Source of the DNA: Xylanimonas cellulosilytica DSM 15894
GTDB lineage: Bacteria > Actinomycetota > Actinomycetes > Actinomycetales > Cellulomonadaceae
NCBI RefSeq assembly: GCF_000024965.1
Contig: NC_013530.1
Location: forward strand, 2,232,001-2,296,000
Length of the DNA stretch: 64,000 nucleotides
Direction: 5' to 3'
Under the pieces are notes generated by a model that worked only from the letters and a program-made list of their open reading frames with translations, had not been told where the DNA came from and made no database searches. Of this stretch, positions 38,096 to 47,895 are shown piece by piece (within the stretch, counting starts at the first letter, position 1; every line of letters begins with the position of its first letter). The position numbers were made by a program, and so were the translations under genes.

Positions 38096-38133
38096 GCGGT
38101 GGGGCCGGACCGCCGGCCGGTCGGCCCCACCGC
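38096..38133 (+). promoter_or_regulatory. Intercistronic hairpin between binding protein and permeases
   Basis: An 11-bp outer stem (38096-38106 / 38123-38133) encloses a 5-bp inner stem (38108-38112 / 38118-38122). Located just after the binding-protein stop and before the first permease, it probably slows 3' decay or causes partial termination, giving more binding protein than permease. Confidence 0.65.
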
Positions 38134-38167
38134 TCGTGGACAGCTTCCATCTCATTGAGGAGAGCAG

Positions 38168-39127
38168 ATGAGCGCCATCGCGCATGCGACGAGGAGACCG
38201 GTGAGCACGCCGGTCCCCGAACGGGCAGGGAAGGCCCGGAAGGCAGGGTCTTCGACCCGTACCCACGGCTGGTTCACGCCCTGGCTGCTCTGCCTGCCCG
38301 CCTTGTTCTTCCTCGTCACGTTCAACGTCGTGCCCGCGGTCAACACGATCGTGCTGTCGTTCTCGAACGCGAAGATGCTCTCGGGCGGGACGTTCGTCGG
38401 GGTCGACAACTACGTCCGCATGTTCCAGGACCCCCAGGTGGGGACGTCGCTCGTCAACGTCCTGGTCTACCTCGCGGTGTGCTTGCCGTTCCTGCTCTTC
38501 CTCCCGCTCGGCCTCGCGATCCTCGTCGAGAAGAAGATCCCCGCGATCGGGTTCTTCCGGACCATGTTCTACACGCCGGTCGTCGCCTCCGCCGTCGTCG
38601 TCGGCCTGATCTGGACGTGGATGCTCGACGATCGCGGCGCGATCAACGGCATCGCGCGCAGCCTCGGCATCATCACGAGGTCGATCCCGTTCCTCACCGA
38701 CCGGTGGCTGCTGCTGTTCAGCGCGATCAGCCTGACGATCTGGAAAGGGCTCGGCTACTACATGGTCATCTACCTGTCCGCGTTGGGCAGCGTGTCGCGC
38801 GAGCTCCACGAGGCCGCGGCGGTCGACGGCGCAGGCGCCTGGCGCCGCTTCTGGACCGTCACCGTGCCGGGGGTCCGCGGGACCATGTTCCTCATCGGCA
38901 TGCTCATCGTGATCGGCTCGCTGAGGGTGTTCTCCGAGCTGTACATCCTGACGAACGGTCAGGGCGGTGTCGGCGGGAAGAACGTCTCGCCGGTCATGCT
39001 CATCCAGATGCATGCCAGCGGGTTCAACGGGAACCTCGGCTACGCGTCGGCGCTGTCCGTGATGCTCTTCTTCGTCACGCTCGTCCCGCTCCTCGTCATG
39101 GCGCGCATCCAGCGGAAGGCCGACTGA
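38168..39127 (+). CDS. Sugar ABC transporter permease (MalF/UgpA-type)
   Basis: A 319-residue permease with six main membrane segments and the binding-protein-dependent transport EAA loop: SRELHEAAAVDGAGAWRRFWTVTVPGVRG. The N-terminus is a cytoplasmic, basic tail. A TGAGGAG ribosome site precedes the ATG. Its stop overlaps the second permease start by one base (TGATG). Confidence 0.93.
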   Translation: MSAIAHATRRPVSTPVPERAGKARKAGSSTRTHGWFTPWLLCLPALFFLVTFNVVPAVNTIVLSFSNAKMLSGGTFVGVDNYVRMFQDPQVGTSLVNVLVYLAVCLPFLLFLPLGLAILVEKKIPAIGFFRTMFYTPVVASAVVVGLIWTWMLDDRGAINGIARSLGIITRSIPFLTDRWLLLFSAISLTIWKGLGYYMVIYLSALGSVSRELHEAAAVDGAGAWRRFWTVTVPGVRGTMFLIGMLIVIGSLRVFSELYILTNGQGGVGGKNVSPVMLIQMHASGFNGNLGYASALSVMLFFVTLVPLLVMARIQRKAD

Positions 39128-40002
39128 TGACCACCGTCACCGCCCCTGTCGACCGCACCCTCCACCGCGGGTTCTCCTCCATCCGGCCACGCGAGATCGT
39201 GATCCGCTACGCCCTGCTGGTCCTGGTGCTCGTCCTCATGGTCGGCCCGTTCCTGTGGCAGCTGTCGACATCGCTCAAGGGCCCGGCGGACGACATCTAC
39301 AGCACGACGCCGCAGCTCATCCCCGGCGACCCGACCTTCGCGAACTTCGTGGAGGCGGCGACGAAGATCCCGATCCTGCAGTTCGCCCTCAACTCGGTGC
39401 TCGTGGCGGTGCTCGTCGTCGGCGGCAACGTCCTCGGTGCCACGCTGGCCGGATACGCCCTCGCGCGGTTGCGCTTCCGGGGCCGGGCGGTCGTCCTGGG
39501 GGCGATCCTGGGGACGATGCTGCTCCCGGCCGAGTCCACGATCGTGGCGCAGTACCTGACCGTCCGATCGATGGGCCTGTCGGACAACCTCCTCGGCGTC
39601 GCCCTGCCCGGGATGGTGGGCATGATCAACATCCTGCTCATGCGCGCCGCCTTCACGGCCGTCCCGAAGGAGCTCGACGAGGCCGCGCTGGTCGATGGTG
39701 CCAACGTGTGGCAGCGGTTCTGGCGCATCGGCGTGCCGAACGTGCGGGGCATGATCGCGGTCGTCTCGGTCTTCGCGTTCATCGCCGCGTGGGACGACTT
39801 CCTGTGGCCGCTCATCGTGCTCACGACACCCGACCGGTTCACGCTCACGGTCGGGCTGCAGTACCTGTCCGGCGCCTTCTCCTCGAACCCCAGGGTGGTG
39901 GCCGCCGGGACGATGATCGCGTTCATACCGATCGTCATCTTCTTCATGGTCCTTCAGAAGCAGTTCTTCAAGGGCGTGGACGCCGGCGCGATCAAGGGGT
40001 AG
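39127..40002 (+). CDS. Sugar ABC transporter permease (MalG/UgpE-type)
   Basis: A 291-residue permease. Six membrane segments and the EAA motif PKELDEAALVDGANVWQRFWRIGVPNVRG are present, and the protein ends in the MalG-like FFKGVDAGAIKG. It forms the channel with the preceding permease. The ATP-binding subunit is not encoded nearby. Confidence 0.94.
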   Translation: MTTVTAPVDRTLHRGFSSIRPREIVIRYALLVLVLVLMVGPFLWQLSTSLKGPADDIYSTTPQLIPGDPTFANFVEAATKIPILQFALNSVLVAVLVVGGNVLGATLAGYALARLRFRGRAVVLGAILGTMLLPAESTIVAQYLTVRSMGLSDNLLGVALPGMVGMINILLMRAAFTAVPKELDEAALVDGANVWQRFWRIGVPNVRGMIAVVSVFAFIAAWDDFLWPLIVLTTPDRFTLTVGLQYLSGAFSSNPRVVAAGTMIAFIPIVIFFMVLQKQFFKGVDAGAIKG

Positions 40003-40110
40003 CCCCATCGCCGGTCACGAACCTGCACGCCCGGATGCGACGCGCGGAGCCGTGTGGCTTCCGCACGCCACCACACCAGAGTCAAAGTCGACGAGAGGAA
40101 CGGTATTGCC

Positions 40111-42531
40111 ATGAGAGCCCGACACACCGCCACGGCCACTCCCCCCGGGGTGGTCGGCCGCGTAGCCCGGACGCTGGTCGCCCTGGCGCTGGCCGCGACG
40201 GGGGTCGGCGTCGCCGCCGTGCCCGCGTCGGCACAAGACCCGGTCGACCGAACCACCGTCGTCGCCGCGGACGGCACCACGTGGGCGATCGACGCCGTCA
40301 ACGCGGGGCGCGGGGTGGGGCAGCTCGTCCAGTACACGCCCGACTACGGCTTCACCACGTTCACGAACCAGTGGGGTGCCGAGGCGGTCCTCGAGGCCAC
40401 CGGCGCGCCGAACACCTACCGTGTCACCACGGTGGTCTCGGCGGCCGTCGACGGCGATGGTGCCGGCAACCAGCCGATCCCCGCCGACGGCTTCGTGCTG
40501 AGCGCCGGCCCGGCCGGCGACGCCGACCCTGCCGCCTGGGTCGCGGGCCACCTCGCGCCCGGCGACGAGGTCACCGTCCTCCGCCCGACGTCGCTCGACG
40601 GGTCGTACGCGCTCGCCGCGACCGACCCGACGCCGGAGTCGAACCCCGACGGCGCGCCTTTCCCCGGGTACCGCGGCGGAGACCAGCTCATCCAGTACAC
40701 GCCCGTGTTCGGTGAGACGACCGGCACGAACGAGTGGGGTTCGGAGGCCGTCGTCCAGGGCGGTGTCATCACCGCGCTCGGCGCCGCCTCCACGGCCATC
40801 CCCCAGGATGGGTACGTGCTGAGCGGCAACGGCCTCGCGGACGACTGGCTGCGCGCCCACGCGGTCGTGGGCGCGAGCGTGGAGATCACGGACGGGACGG
40901 TCCACATCAGCAGCAACGTCGGGACGTCCATCGACAACGCCGCGCGTGGCCTGGCCGACGTCGCCCAGACCGTCACGGCCCGGTACGACGCCTTCGAGGA
41001 CGCCGACTTCGACGGCGCGAACGCCGCGCTCGCCGAGGCGAACGCGCTCCTCGAGAAGGCACGCGTCGCGCAGGGTACCGACGACCAGCTGGCCCTCTAC
41101 TACGTCGACCAGGCCACCGCGGCCGCGAACACCGCGAGCTACCGGTCCATCCCGGCACGCGTCGCGGAGTCCCGCGGAGTCTGGTACCGGCCGGAGGAGA
41201 AGAACCCCGAGGCGGTCGAGGCGACCGTCGAGGCGATGGCCTCCGCCGGCGTCAACGAGGTCTACCTCCAGGTGCTCTCGGGCGGCTACACGATCTACCC
41301 CAGCGCCGTGGCCGTCGCCCACGGGCTGCCCGCGGTGCGCCCGGACCTCGCGGGGTACGACGCGCTCGCCGCGTGGAAGTCTGCCGCCGACGAGAACGGC
41401 ATCGAGCTCCACGCCTGGATCGACGGCCTTCAGGTCGGCAACGAGCTCGGTGACGGCATCGGGCCGATCGTCCAGCAGCACCCCGAGTGGCTGGCCGTCG
41501 ACCGCGCCCACGCCGGCACCACGACCGCGACGCCGTCCTTCAACGGCTTCTACTGGCTCGACATCACCGACCCGGTGGCCCGCCAGTACATGATCGACGT
41601 CACCACCGAGATGGTCTCCCGCTACGACCTCGCGGGCCTGAACCACGACTACATGCGCTACTGGGACAACGGGAACGCCCAGGACTCGTACAACTTCTCC
41701 GACGACTCCCGCGCCGCCTACCAGGCGCTGACCGGGGTCGACCCGGTGACCCTCTCGCCGGAGGCCGACGCCGCCGCCTGGGAGCGCTGGAAGGCGTTCG
41801 TGAGCTCCGAGGAGGACCGCCTCGTCCGAGACATCTTCCGCAGCGTCAAGAAGGCCGCCCCGACGGCCGTCGTGTCGAACGCTCCGGAGGTCGGCCGGGA
41901 GAACGCCGAGATCGGCCGGTGGAACGACGTCGTCGACGTCGTCATCCCGCAGGCCTACACGGCCAACCTCGACTCGATCCACCAGCGGGTCGAGTGGATC
42001 CAGGACACCATGACCGGGGGGCAGCTCGTCTACACCGGCCTGAGCGCCATGTACCAGCGCTTCGGCTCCGCCCGCACGGTGGAGCAGACCCAGGCGGCGC
42101 GCGACCTCGACGAGGGCTCCGTGATCTTCTCCTGGGGGCAGGCCGGTCCGGCGCACATCGCCGCCCTCTCGAACGGCCCGTGGCGCGGCCGGGCCGTCTC
42201 CCCGGGCGTCCACCCGGTCGAGGCGACGCGCGCGCTGATCGACGACACCGTGGCGACGATCGACGAGCTGTACCTCGCCCGCGGCGGCATGAAGGCGAAC
42301 ATCGCCAAGCAGGTCGGGCAGCGGCTCACGTCGATCAAGGCGACCCTGAGCAACGGACCGACCCGCGGCCAGCTCAACGCGGCCCGCAAGCAGCTCGCCG
42401 CGATCGAGGAGAAGGTCGAGCGTGAGCGTGCCGCCGGGAACGTCGCCGACGCGGTGGCCGACCGCCTGGGCGAGACCTTCCGCTCCGCCACCGCGTTCCT
42501 CACCTACGCCTCCGAGCGAGGCATGCGGTGA
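40111..42531 (+). CDS. Secreted GHL10 (DUF187) family glycoside-hydrolase-like protein
   Basis: An 806-residue secreted protein. A signal peptide (twin basic start, hydrophobic core, cleavage near ASA-QD at 41) is followed by two related ~100-residue repeats (each with a [QL]-[LI]-[VI]-QYTP-x-[FY]-G-x-T-[TG]-[FT]-TN-x-WG-[AS]-EA core), an alpha-helical linker, and a TIM-barrel GHL10 domain starting SRGVWYRPEEKNPEAVEATVEAMASAGVNEVYLQVLSGG and containing LNHDYMRYWD and VVDVVIPQAYTANLD, where acidic residues could be catalytic. A helical C-terminal region closes it. It would cut polysaccharide outside the cell before import. A GAGAGGAA ribosome site supports ATG at 40111. Enzymatic specificity is unknown. 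Confidence 0.82.
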   Translation: MRARHTATATPPGVVGRVARTLVALALAATGVGVAAVPASAQDPVDRTTVVAADGTTWAIDAVNAGRGVGQLVQYTPDYGFTTFTNQWGAEAVLEATGAPNTYRVTTVVSAAVDGDGAGNQPIPADGFVLSAGPAGDADPAAWVAGHLAPGDEVTVLRPTSLDGSYALAATDPTPESNPDGAPFPGYRGGDQLIQYTPVFGETTGTNEWGSEAVVQGGVITALGAASTAIPQDGYVLSGNGLADDWLRAHAVVGASVEITDGTVHISSNVGTSIDNAARGLADVAQTVTARYDAFEDADFDGANAALAEANALLEKARVAQGTDDQLALYYVDQATAAANTASYRSIPARVAESRGVWYRPEEKNPEAVEATVEAMASAGVNEVYLQVLSGGYTIYPSAVAVAHGLPAVRPDLAGYDALAAWKSAADENGIELHAWIDGLQVGNELGDGIGPIVQQHPEWLAVDRAHAGTTTATPSFNGFYWLDITDPVARQYMIDVTTEMVSRYDLAGLNHDYMRYWDNGNAQDSYNFSDDSRAAYQALTGVDPVTLSPEADAAAWERWKAFVSSEEDRLVRDIFRSVKKAAPTAVVSNAPEVGRENAEIGRWNDVVDVVIPQAYTANLDSIHQRVEWIQDTMTGGQLVYTGLSAMYQRFGSARTVEQTQAARDLDEGSVIFSWGQAGPAHIAALSNGPWRGRAVSPGVHPVEATRALIDDTVATIDELYLARGGMKANIAKQVGQRLTSIKATLSNGPTRGQLNAARKQLAAIEEKVERERAAGNVADAVADRLGETFRSATAFLTYASERGMR

Positions 42532-44693
42532 CGACGGGGACCGACGGCGTCGTGCACCTGCGCGCGGGGGGAGTCTCGCTCGTCGTCGAGACGGGCGGTG
42601 GGCTGCCGCGGATCGTGCACTGGGGTGAGGACCTCGGTGACCTCGATCCGTCCAGCGTGCGGGCCGTCGCGACGTCGTCGGTCCCACCCGTGGTCTCGGG
42701 CCCGGTGGACGAGGTCGTCCCGCTCGCGGTGCTGCCCGAGGCGCACCGCGGGTGGCTGGGCACTCCTGGCCTCTCCGGGCACCGCCGCGGCCGGCACTTC
42801 GCGCCGGCCTTCGTCACCGCCGCCGTCGAGGCACAGACGTCCGACGGCGGTGCGCAGCGGCTGGTCACGCATGCACGTGACGATGACGCGGCACTCTCCC
42901 TCACGGTGACGATCGAGCTCGCGCCGTCCGGCCTCGTGTCGCTCGACGCAGCCCTCACCAACGACCACCCGACGGAGCCGTACCAGCTGGACGCCCTGCT
43001 GCTCGCGCTCCCCGTGCCCACGCTCGCGACGGAGATCGTGGACTTCACGGGACGCCACCTGCGGGAACGGTCGCCGCAGCGGCACCGGTTCACCCAGGGC
43101 ACCCATCTGCGGGAGAACCGCCGGGGTCGGACCGGTGCCGACGCGACGACGCTGCTCCTCGCCGGCACGCCGTCCTTCTCGTTCGAGTCCGGCGAGGTGT
43201 GGGGCGTCCACGTCGCGTGGAGCGGCAACCATCGCACGCTGGCCGAGCGGAGCGCCGAGGGGCAGGGAGTCCTGGCCGGCGGGGAGCTGCTGCTCCCCGG
43301 CGAGCTGGAGCTCGCCCCCGGCGAGACGTACACGTCCCCGACCGTGTACGGCGCCTGGGGGCGTGGCCTCAACGCGCTCTCGTGGCGGTTCCACGAGTAC
43401 CTGCGCGCGCGCCCGGGCCACCCGAGCGCGCGCCGCCCGGTACTCCTCAACACGTGGGAGGCCGTCTACTTCCACCAGGACGTCGACGCTCTCACGCAGC
43501 TCGCGGACGTCGCCGCCGACGTCGGCATCGAGCGGTTCGTGCTCGACGACGGCTGGTTCCGGGGCCGGCGCGACGACACCGCGGGCCTGGGCGACTGGTA
43601 CGTCGACACCGACGTGTGGCCGCAGGGCCTCCACCCGCTCGTCGAGCGCGTGCGGGAGCGCGGGATGCAGTTCGGGCTGTGGTTCGAGCCCGAGATGGTC
43701 AACCCCGACTCGGACCTCGCCCGCGCGCACCCCGAGTGGATCCTCGGCCCCGGCCCGAGCCTGCCGCCCGAGGCGCGTCACCAGCAGGTGCTCGACCTGG
43801 CCGACCCGGACGCCTTCGCGTACGTGCTCGGCCGGCTCGACGCCGTCATCAGCGAGTACGACGTCGACTTCGTCAAGTGGGACCACAACCGCGACCTCGT
43901 CGCGCCCGGGCGCGGCCCACGCCGCACGGCCGGGACCCACGAGCAGACGCTCGCCGTCTACCGCCTGGTCGACACGCTGCGCGAGCGCCACCCACGGCTC
44001 GAGATCGAGTCGTGCTCGTCGGGCGGCGCGCGCGTCGACCTCGGCATCCTCCAGCGCACGGACCGCGTCTGGGCCAGCGACTCGATCGACGCGCTCGAGC
44101 GCCAGCACATCGAACGCTGGACGCGTCTGCTGCTGCCGCCCGAGCTCGTCGGTTCGCACATCGGGTCGGCGTGGGCGGCCGCGACCGGCCGCACCCACGA
44201 GCTCGAGATGCGGGCGGGCACGGCGTTCTTCGGCAGCCTCGGCATCGAGCGCGACCTGCGTCACGCCGACGCCGAGGAGCGTGCCGCGCTCCAGGCCTGG
44301 ATCGCCCTGTACCAGCAGCACCAGGAGCTGCTCCACACCGGGCGCTTCCACACCGTGGACCACGGCGACCCGTCGCTGCACGTCCACGGCGTCGTCGCGC
44401 AGGACCAGGCCGAGGCGATCTACTCCTTCGTCGCGGTGGCGACGTCCGAGTACGCGCGGCCGGGCCTGGTGCGGCTGCCCGGCCTCGACCCGGACGTCAG
44501 CTACGACGTACGGCCCGTGCCGCTCGCCGCGCGCGTCGAGAAGTTCATGGGGTTCACCGCTCCCCCCTGGTGGGCTGACGGGATCACCCTTCCCGGCAGC
44601 GTCCTGTCCCGGCACGGGGTGCAGATCCCCGCGCTCTTTCCCGAGAGGTTGACGATGGTGCATGTGCAGCGGGCGACGGCGGTCGCGCGATGA
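42528..44693 (+). CDS. Alpha-galactosidase, GH36 family
   Basis: A 721-residue cytoplasmic GH36 enzyme (no signal peptide). An N-terminal beta-sandwich (about 1-320) precedes the TIM barrel with VLLNTWEAVYFHQD, FVLDDGWFRGRRDD, the nucleophile Asp in FVKWDHNRD and the acid/base Asp in DRVWASDSID. CSSGGARVDLGIL is also diagnostic. It would cleave terminal alpha-galactose or alpha-GalNAc from imported oligosaccharides. GTG start overlaps the upstream stop by four bases. Confidence 0.92.
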   Translation: MTTGTDGVVHLRAGGVSLVVETGGGLPRIVHWGEDLGDLDPSSVRAVATSSVPPVVSGPVDEVVPLAVLPEAHRGWLGTPGLSGHRRGRHFAPAFVTAAVEAQTSDGGAQRLVTHARDDDAALSLTVTIELAPSGLVSLDAALTNDHPTEPYQLDALLLALPVPTLATEIVDFTGRHLRERSPQRHRFTQGTHLRENRRGRTGADATTLLLAGTPSFSFESGEVWGVHVAWSGNHRTLAERSAEGQGVLAGGELLLPGELELAPGETYTSPTVYGAWGRGLNALSWRFHEYLRARPGHPSARRPVLLNTWEAVYFHQDVDALTQLADVAADVGIERFVLDDGWFRGRRDDTAGLGDWYVDTDVWPQGLHPLVERVRERGMQFGLWFEPEMVNPDSDLARAHPEWILGPGPSLPPEARHQQVLDLADPDAFAYVLGRLDAVISEYDVDFVKWDHNRDLVAPGRGPRRTAGTHEQTLAVYRLVDTLRERHPRLEIESCSSGGARVDLGILQRTDRVWASDSIDALERQHIERWTRLLLPPELVGSHIGSAWAAATGRTHELEMRAGTAFFGSLGIERDLRHADAEERAALQAWIALYQQHQELLHTGRFHTVDHGDPSLHVHGVVAQDQAEAIYSFVAVATSEYARPGLVRLPGLDPDVSYDVRPVPLAARVEKFMGFTAPPWWADGITLPGSVLSRHGVQIPALFPERLTMVHVQRATAVAR

Positions 44694-46372
44694 CGGACGT
44701 GGTGACGGACGTGGTGACGGGCCAGGTGGCGCCGGACGAGGCGTGGTGGCGGCAGGCCGTCGTCTACCAGATCTATCCCCGCAGCTTCGCGGACGGCAAC
44801 GGTGACGGCATCGGCGACCTCGCCGGGATGCTGTCCCGTGTCGACCACATCGTGTCCCTCGGGGTGGACGCCGTGTGGCTCAGCCCGTTCTATCCGTCCG
44901 CCCTGGTGGACGGCGGGTACGACGTCGACGACTACATGGACGTGGACCCGCGCATCGGCACGCTCGACGAGCTCGACCGGCTCGTGGCCGCGCTGCACGC
45001 GCACGGCATCCGCGTGATCGTCGACCTGGTGCCCAACCACTCGTCGGACCGGCACGAGAAGTTCCGGGCGGCCGTGGCCGCCGGGCCTGGCTCGCCGGAG
45101 CGTGACCTGTACATCTTCCGTGACGGGCGCGGGGAGCACGGCGAGCTGCCACCGGCGCAGTGGAGCTCCCTCATGGGCGACCCCGCCTGGACCCGGGTGC
45201 CCGACGGCCAGTGGTACCTGCACCTGTTCACCAAGGAGCAGCCCGACTGGAACTGGGCCAACCCGGCGGTCCACGCGTATTTCCTGGAGGTGCTGAGGTT
45301 CTGGGGCGACCGCGGCGTCGACGGGTTCCGCGTCGACGTCGCCAACGGCCTGACCAAGCGACTCGCCGCCGACCTGCCGACGCAGGAGGAGCTCGATACC
45401 CCGGGCACCTTCGAGGTAGGCGACCACCCGCTGTTCGACCGGGACGACGTCCAGGACGTGTACCGCGAGTGGCGCGAGGTGTTCGACGCGTACGACCCGC
45501 CGCTCATGGCGGTCGCGGAGGCGTGGGTGACGCCCGACCGGCGGCTGCGCTACACGGCGTCGGGGGGTCTCGACCAGGCGTTCGGCTTCGACCTGCTGCG
45601 GGCCACCTGGGATGCGGCGTCGTTCCGCCGCATCATCGAGGAGAGCTGCGCGCTCGCCGAGCGGGCGGACGTCCCGGCCACGTGGGTCTTCTCGAACCAC
45701 GACGTGGTGCGGCACGCCACCCGGTACGGGCTCGTCGGCGGGGACGAGAACGACTGGCTCCTGAGCCGGGGCGCGCACCCGGTCGAGGACCGCGACCTCG
45801 GGCTCCGGCGGGCCCGCGCGGTGACGCTGCTGGCGCTCGCGCTGCCGGGGTCGGCCTACCTGTACCAGGGCGAGGAGCTCGGCCTGCCGGAGGTCATGGT
45901 GCCGGACGACGAACGGCAGGATCCGGTGTTCTGGCGCAAGGGCGGCAAGGAGATCGGCCGGGACGGCTGCCGTGTGCCGCTGCCGTGGACCAAGGACGGG
46001 TCGTCGTTCGGCTTCGGTGACGGCGGCGCGCACCTGCCGCAGCCCGAGTGGTTCGCTCGGTACGCGGCCGACCTGCAGGAGCAGGACCCCTCGTCGACGC
46101 TCCACCTGTACCGGCGCGCCCTGGCGCTTCGCACGCGCCTCCAGGCCGCGGCTCGGATGGAGTGGCTCGACCTCGGCGACGAGGTGGTGGCCTTCCAGAG
46201 GCCCGGCGGGTGGTGCTCGGTGACCAACTTCGGGACGGCGCCGGTGCCCCTCCCCCAGGGCACGGTGCTGCTGGCCAGCGACGATCGCGGCCTCCAGGAC
46301 GGGTCGCTCGGACCGGACACGACGGCGTGGCTGCGCCTCGACGGTCCGGTGGACCCGGCGCTGGACGTGTGA
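44690..46372 (+). CDS. Alpha-glucosidase / oligo-1,6-glucosidase, GH13 family
   Basis: A 560-residue GH13 enzyme. The four conserved regions are seen: VDLVPNHSS (I), GFRVDVANGL with the nucleophile Asp (II), AVAEAWVT with the acid/base Glu (III) and FSNHDVVR (IV). The opening WWRQAVVYQIYPRSFADGNGDGIGDL is typical of the oligo-1,6-glucosidase/trehalose-6-P hydrolase group. No signal peptide, so it acts on imported sugar. Four-base overlap with the GH36 gene suggests joint digestion of a mixed alpha-galactoside/alpha-glucoside. Confidence 0.92.
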   Translation: MTDVVTDVVTGQVAPDEAWWRQAVVYQIYPRSFADGNGDGIGDLAGMLSRVDHIVSLGVDAVWLSPFYPSALVDGGYDVDDYMDVDPRIGTLDELDRLVAALHAHGIRVIVDLVPNHSSDRHEKFRAAVAAGPGSPERDLYIFRDGRGEHGELPPAQWSSLMGDPAWTRVPDGQWYLHLFTKEQPDWNWANPAVHAYFLEVLRFWGDRGVDGFRVDVANGLTKRLAADLPTQEELDTPGTFEVGDHPLFDRDDVQDVYREWREVFDAYDPPLMAVAEAWVTPDRRLRYTASGGLDQAFGFDLLRATWDAASFRRIIEESCALAERADVPATWVFSNHDVVRHATRYGLVGGDENDWLLSRGAHPVEDRDLGLRRARAVTLLALALPGSAYLYQGEELGLPEVMVPDDERQDPVFWRKGGKEIGRDGCRVPLPWTKDGSSFGFGDGGAHLPQPEWFARYAADLQEQDPSSTLHLYRRALALRTRLQAAARMEWLDLGDEVVAFQRPGGWCSVTNFGTAPVPLPQGTVLLASDDRGLQDGSLGPDTTAWLRLDGPVDPALDV

Positions 46373-46383
46373 GAGGGACGACC

Positions 46384-47895
46384 ATGCAGATCGCGCTGCT
46401 TCCGCTCGACGAGCGACCGGTGAACGTGCGGCTTCCCGCCGACGTCGCCGCGATCGCGGGTGCCACCGTGGCAGTCCCGCCCGACGCCGCCCTCCCGCTG
46501 CACCGCCGTCCTGGGGACGTCCGGGTGCTCGGCGACTGGCTGGTCGAGCAGTGCGTCGACGCGCGTGCCGACGCCGCGGTCGTGTCGCTGGACATGCTCC
46601 TGCACGGAGGTCTGATCGCCTCGCGCGTGAGAGACGACGACCTGGCCACGACCCTGGCCCGGACGCAGGTGCTGCGGACCATCCGGGCCGCCCGGCCCCG
46701 GATGCCCGTATCGGCCGTCTCGGTGGTCATGCGCGCGAGCGACTCCTACATCGCCGACGAAGAGCCCGACTACTGGACCCGCTACGGCCGCGACCTGCAC
46801 GCGCTCGGCGGCGACCTGCACCGCGGCTTCCTCGGCCAGCCGACGACGCCGCGGGGCGCGCAGGCCCGGGCGATCCCCGACGACGTGCGTAGGGACTTCC
46901 TGCGGCGCCGTCTGCGCAACCACGCGGCGAACCTCGCGGCGGTGGACCTCGCCGCCGAGGGTGTCGTCGACCCCTTGCTGATCACCGCCGACGACACCGC
47001 GAGCCGCTCGGCCGGCTCGCTCGAGCAGGTCTGGCTCGACCAGTGGGTGCGCGCCCTGCGGCTCGACGCAGGCTCGGTGATGGTCCACGCGGGCGCCGAC
47101 GAGGTCGACGCCGTCCTGGTGTCCCGGGCCCTGGGCGCACTGGACCCGAACCCGGTACGGATGCGCCTCGTGTGCGCGGAGGCGGACGGCCTCGACCGCG
47201 TCGCGCTGTACGAGAACACCTCCGTCGGTGCGGGCGCGGCGTCGCAGGTCCGAGCCTCGGGCAGTGTTGTCGTCGACACCGCCACGGACGCCGACGCCCT
47301 CCTCGTGGTCCACGCCCCGGACCGCGACCGCGGCGACTGGCGCGGCGACCGGCCCGACGACGCCGCGCTCGCGCCGGTCGAGGCGACCGTGGCCGCCGTG
47401 CGGACCGCGCTCGACTCGGGCGTCGAGGTCGGCGTCGCCGACGTGCGGTACGCCAACGGCGCCGATCCCGCGGTCGTGGAGCGGCTTCGCGACGAAGGGC
47501 TGCTGAGCGAGCTTGCCGCGTACGGCGGATGGAACACCGCAGGCAACACCCTCGGGTCGGTCGTCGCGGCGCTGCGTGCGTGCGTCGTCGGCAAGCGCGC
47601 GGGAACGTTCGATGCCGGCGCGGCGCGGCGCCTCCTCGTGCACCGGGCGCTGGAGGACTGGGGCTACCAGGCGCTGGTGCGGACGCGGCTGACGGGACCG
47701 ACCGATCCGCGCACGGGTCAGGACCCGGCGGCCGGTGCCGCGGAGGACGGCTACGTCGAGCGGACCCGCCAAGGGCTCGAGCTCCTGCTCAGGACGCTGG
47801 TGCCTGGCGCCCGGCTGGACCGCGTGGGGCTACCCTGGCACCGCTCGTTCGAGGTCGACTTCGACGTTCACCTGCCCGACGGGTGGGACGCCTGA
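46384..47895 (+). CDS. DUF4127 family protein
   Basis: A 503-residue protein that opens with the DUF4127 signature IALLPLDERPVNVRLP and keeps VVSLDMLLHGGLIASR, VMRASDSYIADEEPDYWTRYG, LITADDTA and GWNTAGNTLGSVVA. The conserved Asp, Arg, His and Asn residues suggest an enzyme acting on sugars or nucleotides, but no activity is known. Its place between glycosidases and a sugar kinase suggests a carbohydrate role. A GAGAGGGA ribosome site precedes the ATG. Confidence 0.85.
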   Translation: MQIALLPLDERPVNVRLPADVAAIAGATVAVPPDAALPLHRRPGDVRVLGDWLVEQCVDARADAAVVSLDMLLHGGLIASRVRDDDLATTLARTQVLRTIRAARPRMPVSAVSVVMRASDSYIADEEPDYWTRYGRDLHALGGDLHRGFLGQPTTPRGAQARAIPDDVRRDFLRRRLRNHAANLAAVDLAAEGVVDPLLITADDTASRSAGSLEQVWLDQWVRALRLDAGSVMVHAGADEVDAVLVSRALGALDPNPVRMRLVCAEADGLDRVALYENTSVGAGAASQVRASGSVVVDTATDADALLVVHAPDRDRGDWRGDRPDDAALAPVEATVAAVRTALDSGVEVGVADVRYANGADPAVVERLRDEGLLSELAAYGGWNTAGNTLGSVVAALRACVVGKRAGTFDAGAARRLLVHRALEDWGYQALVRTRLTGPTDPRTGQDPAAGAAEDGYVERTRQGLELLLRTLVPGARLDRVGLPWHRSFEVDFDVHLPDGWDA

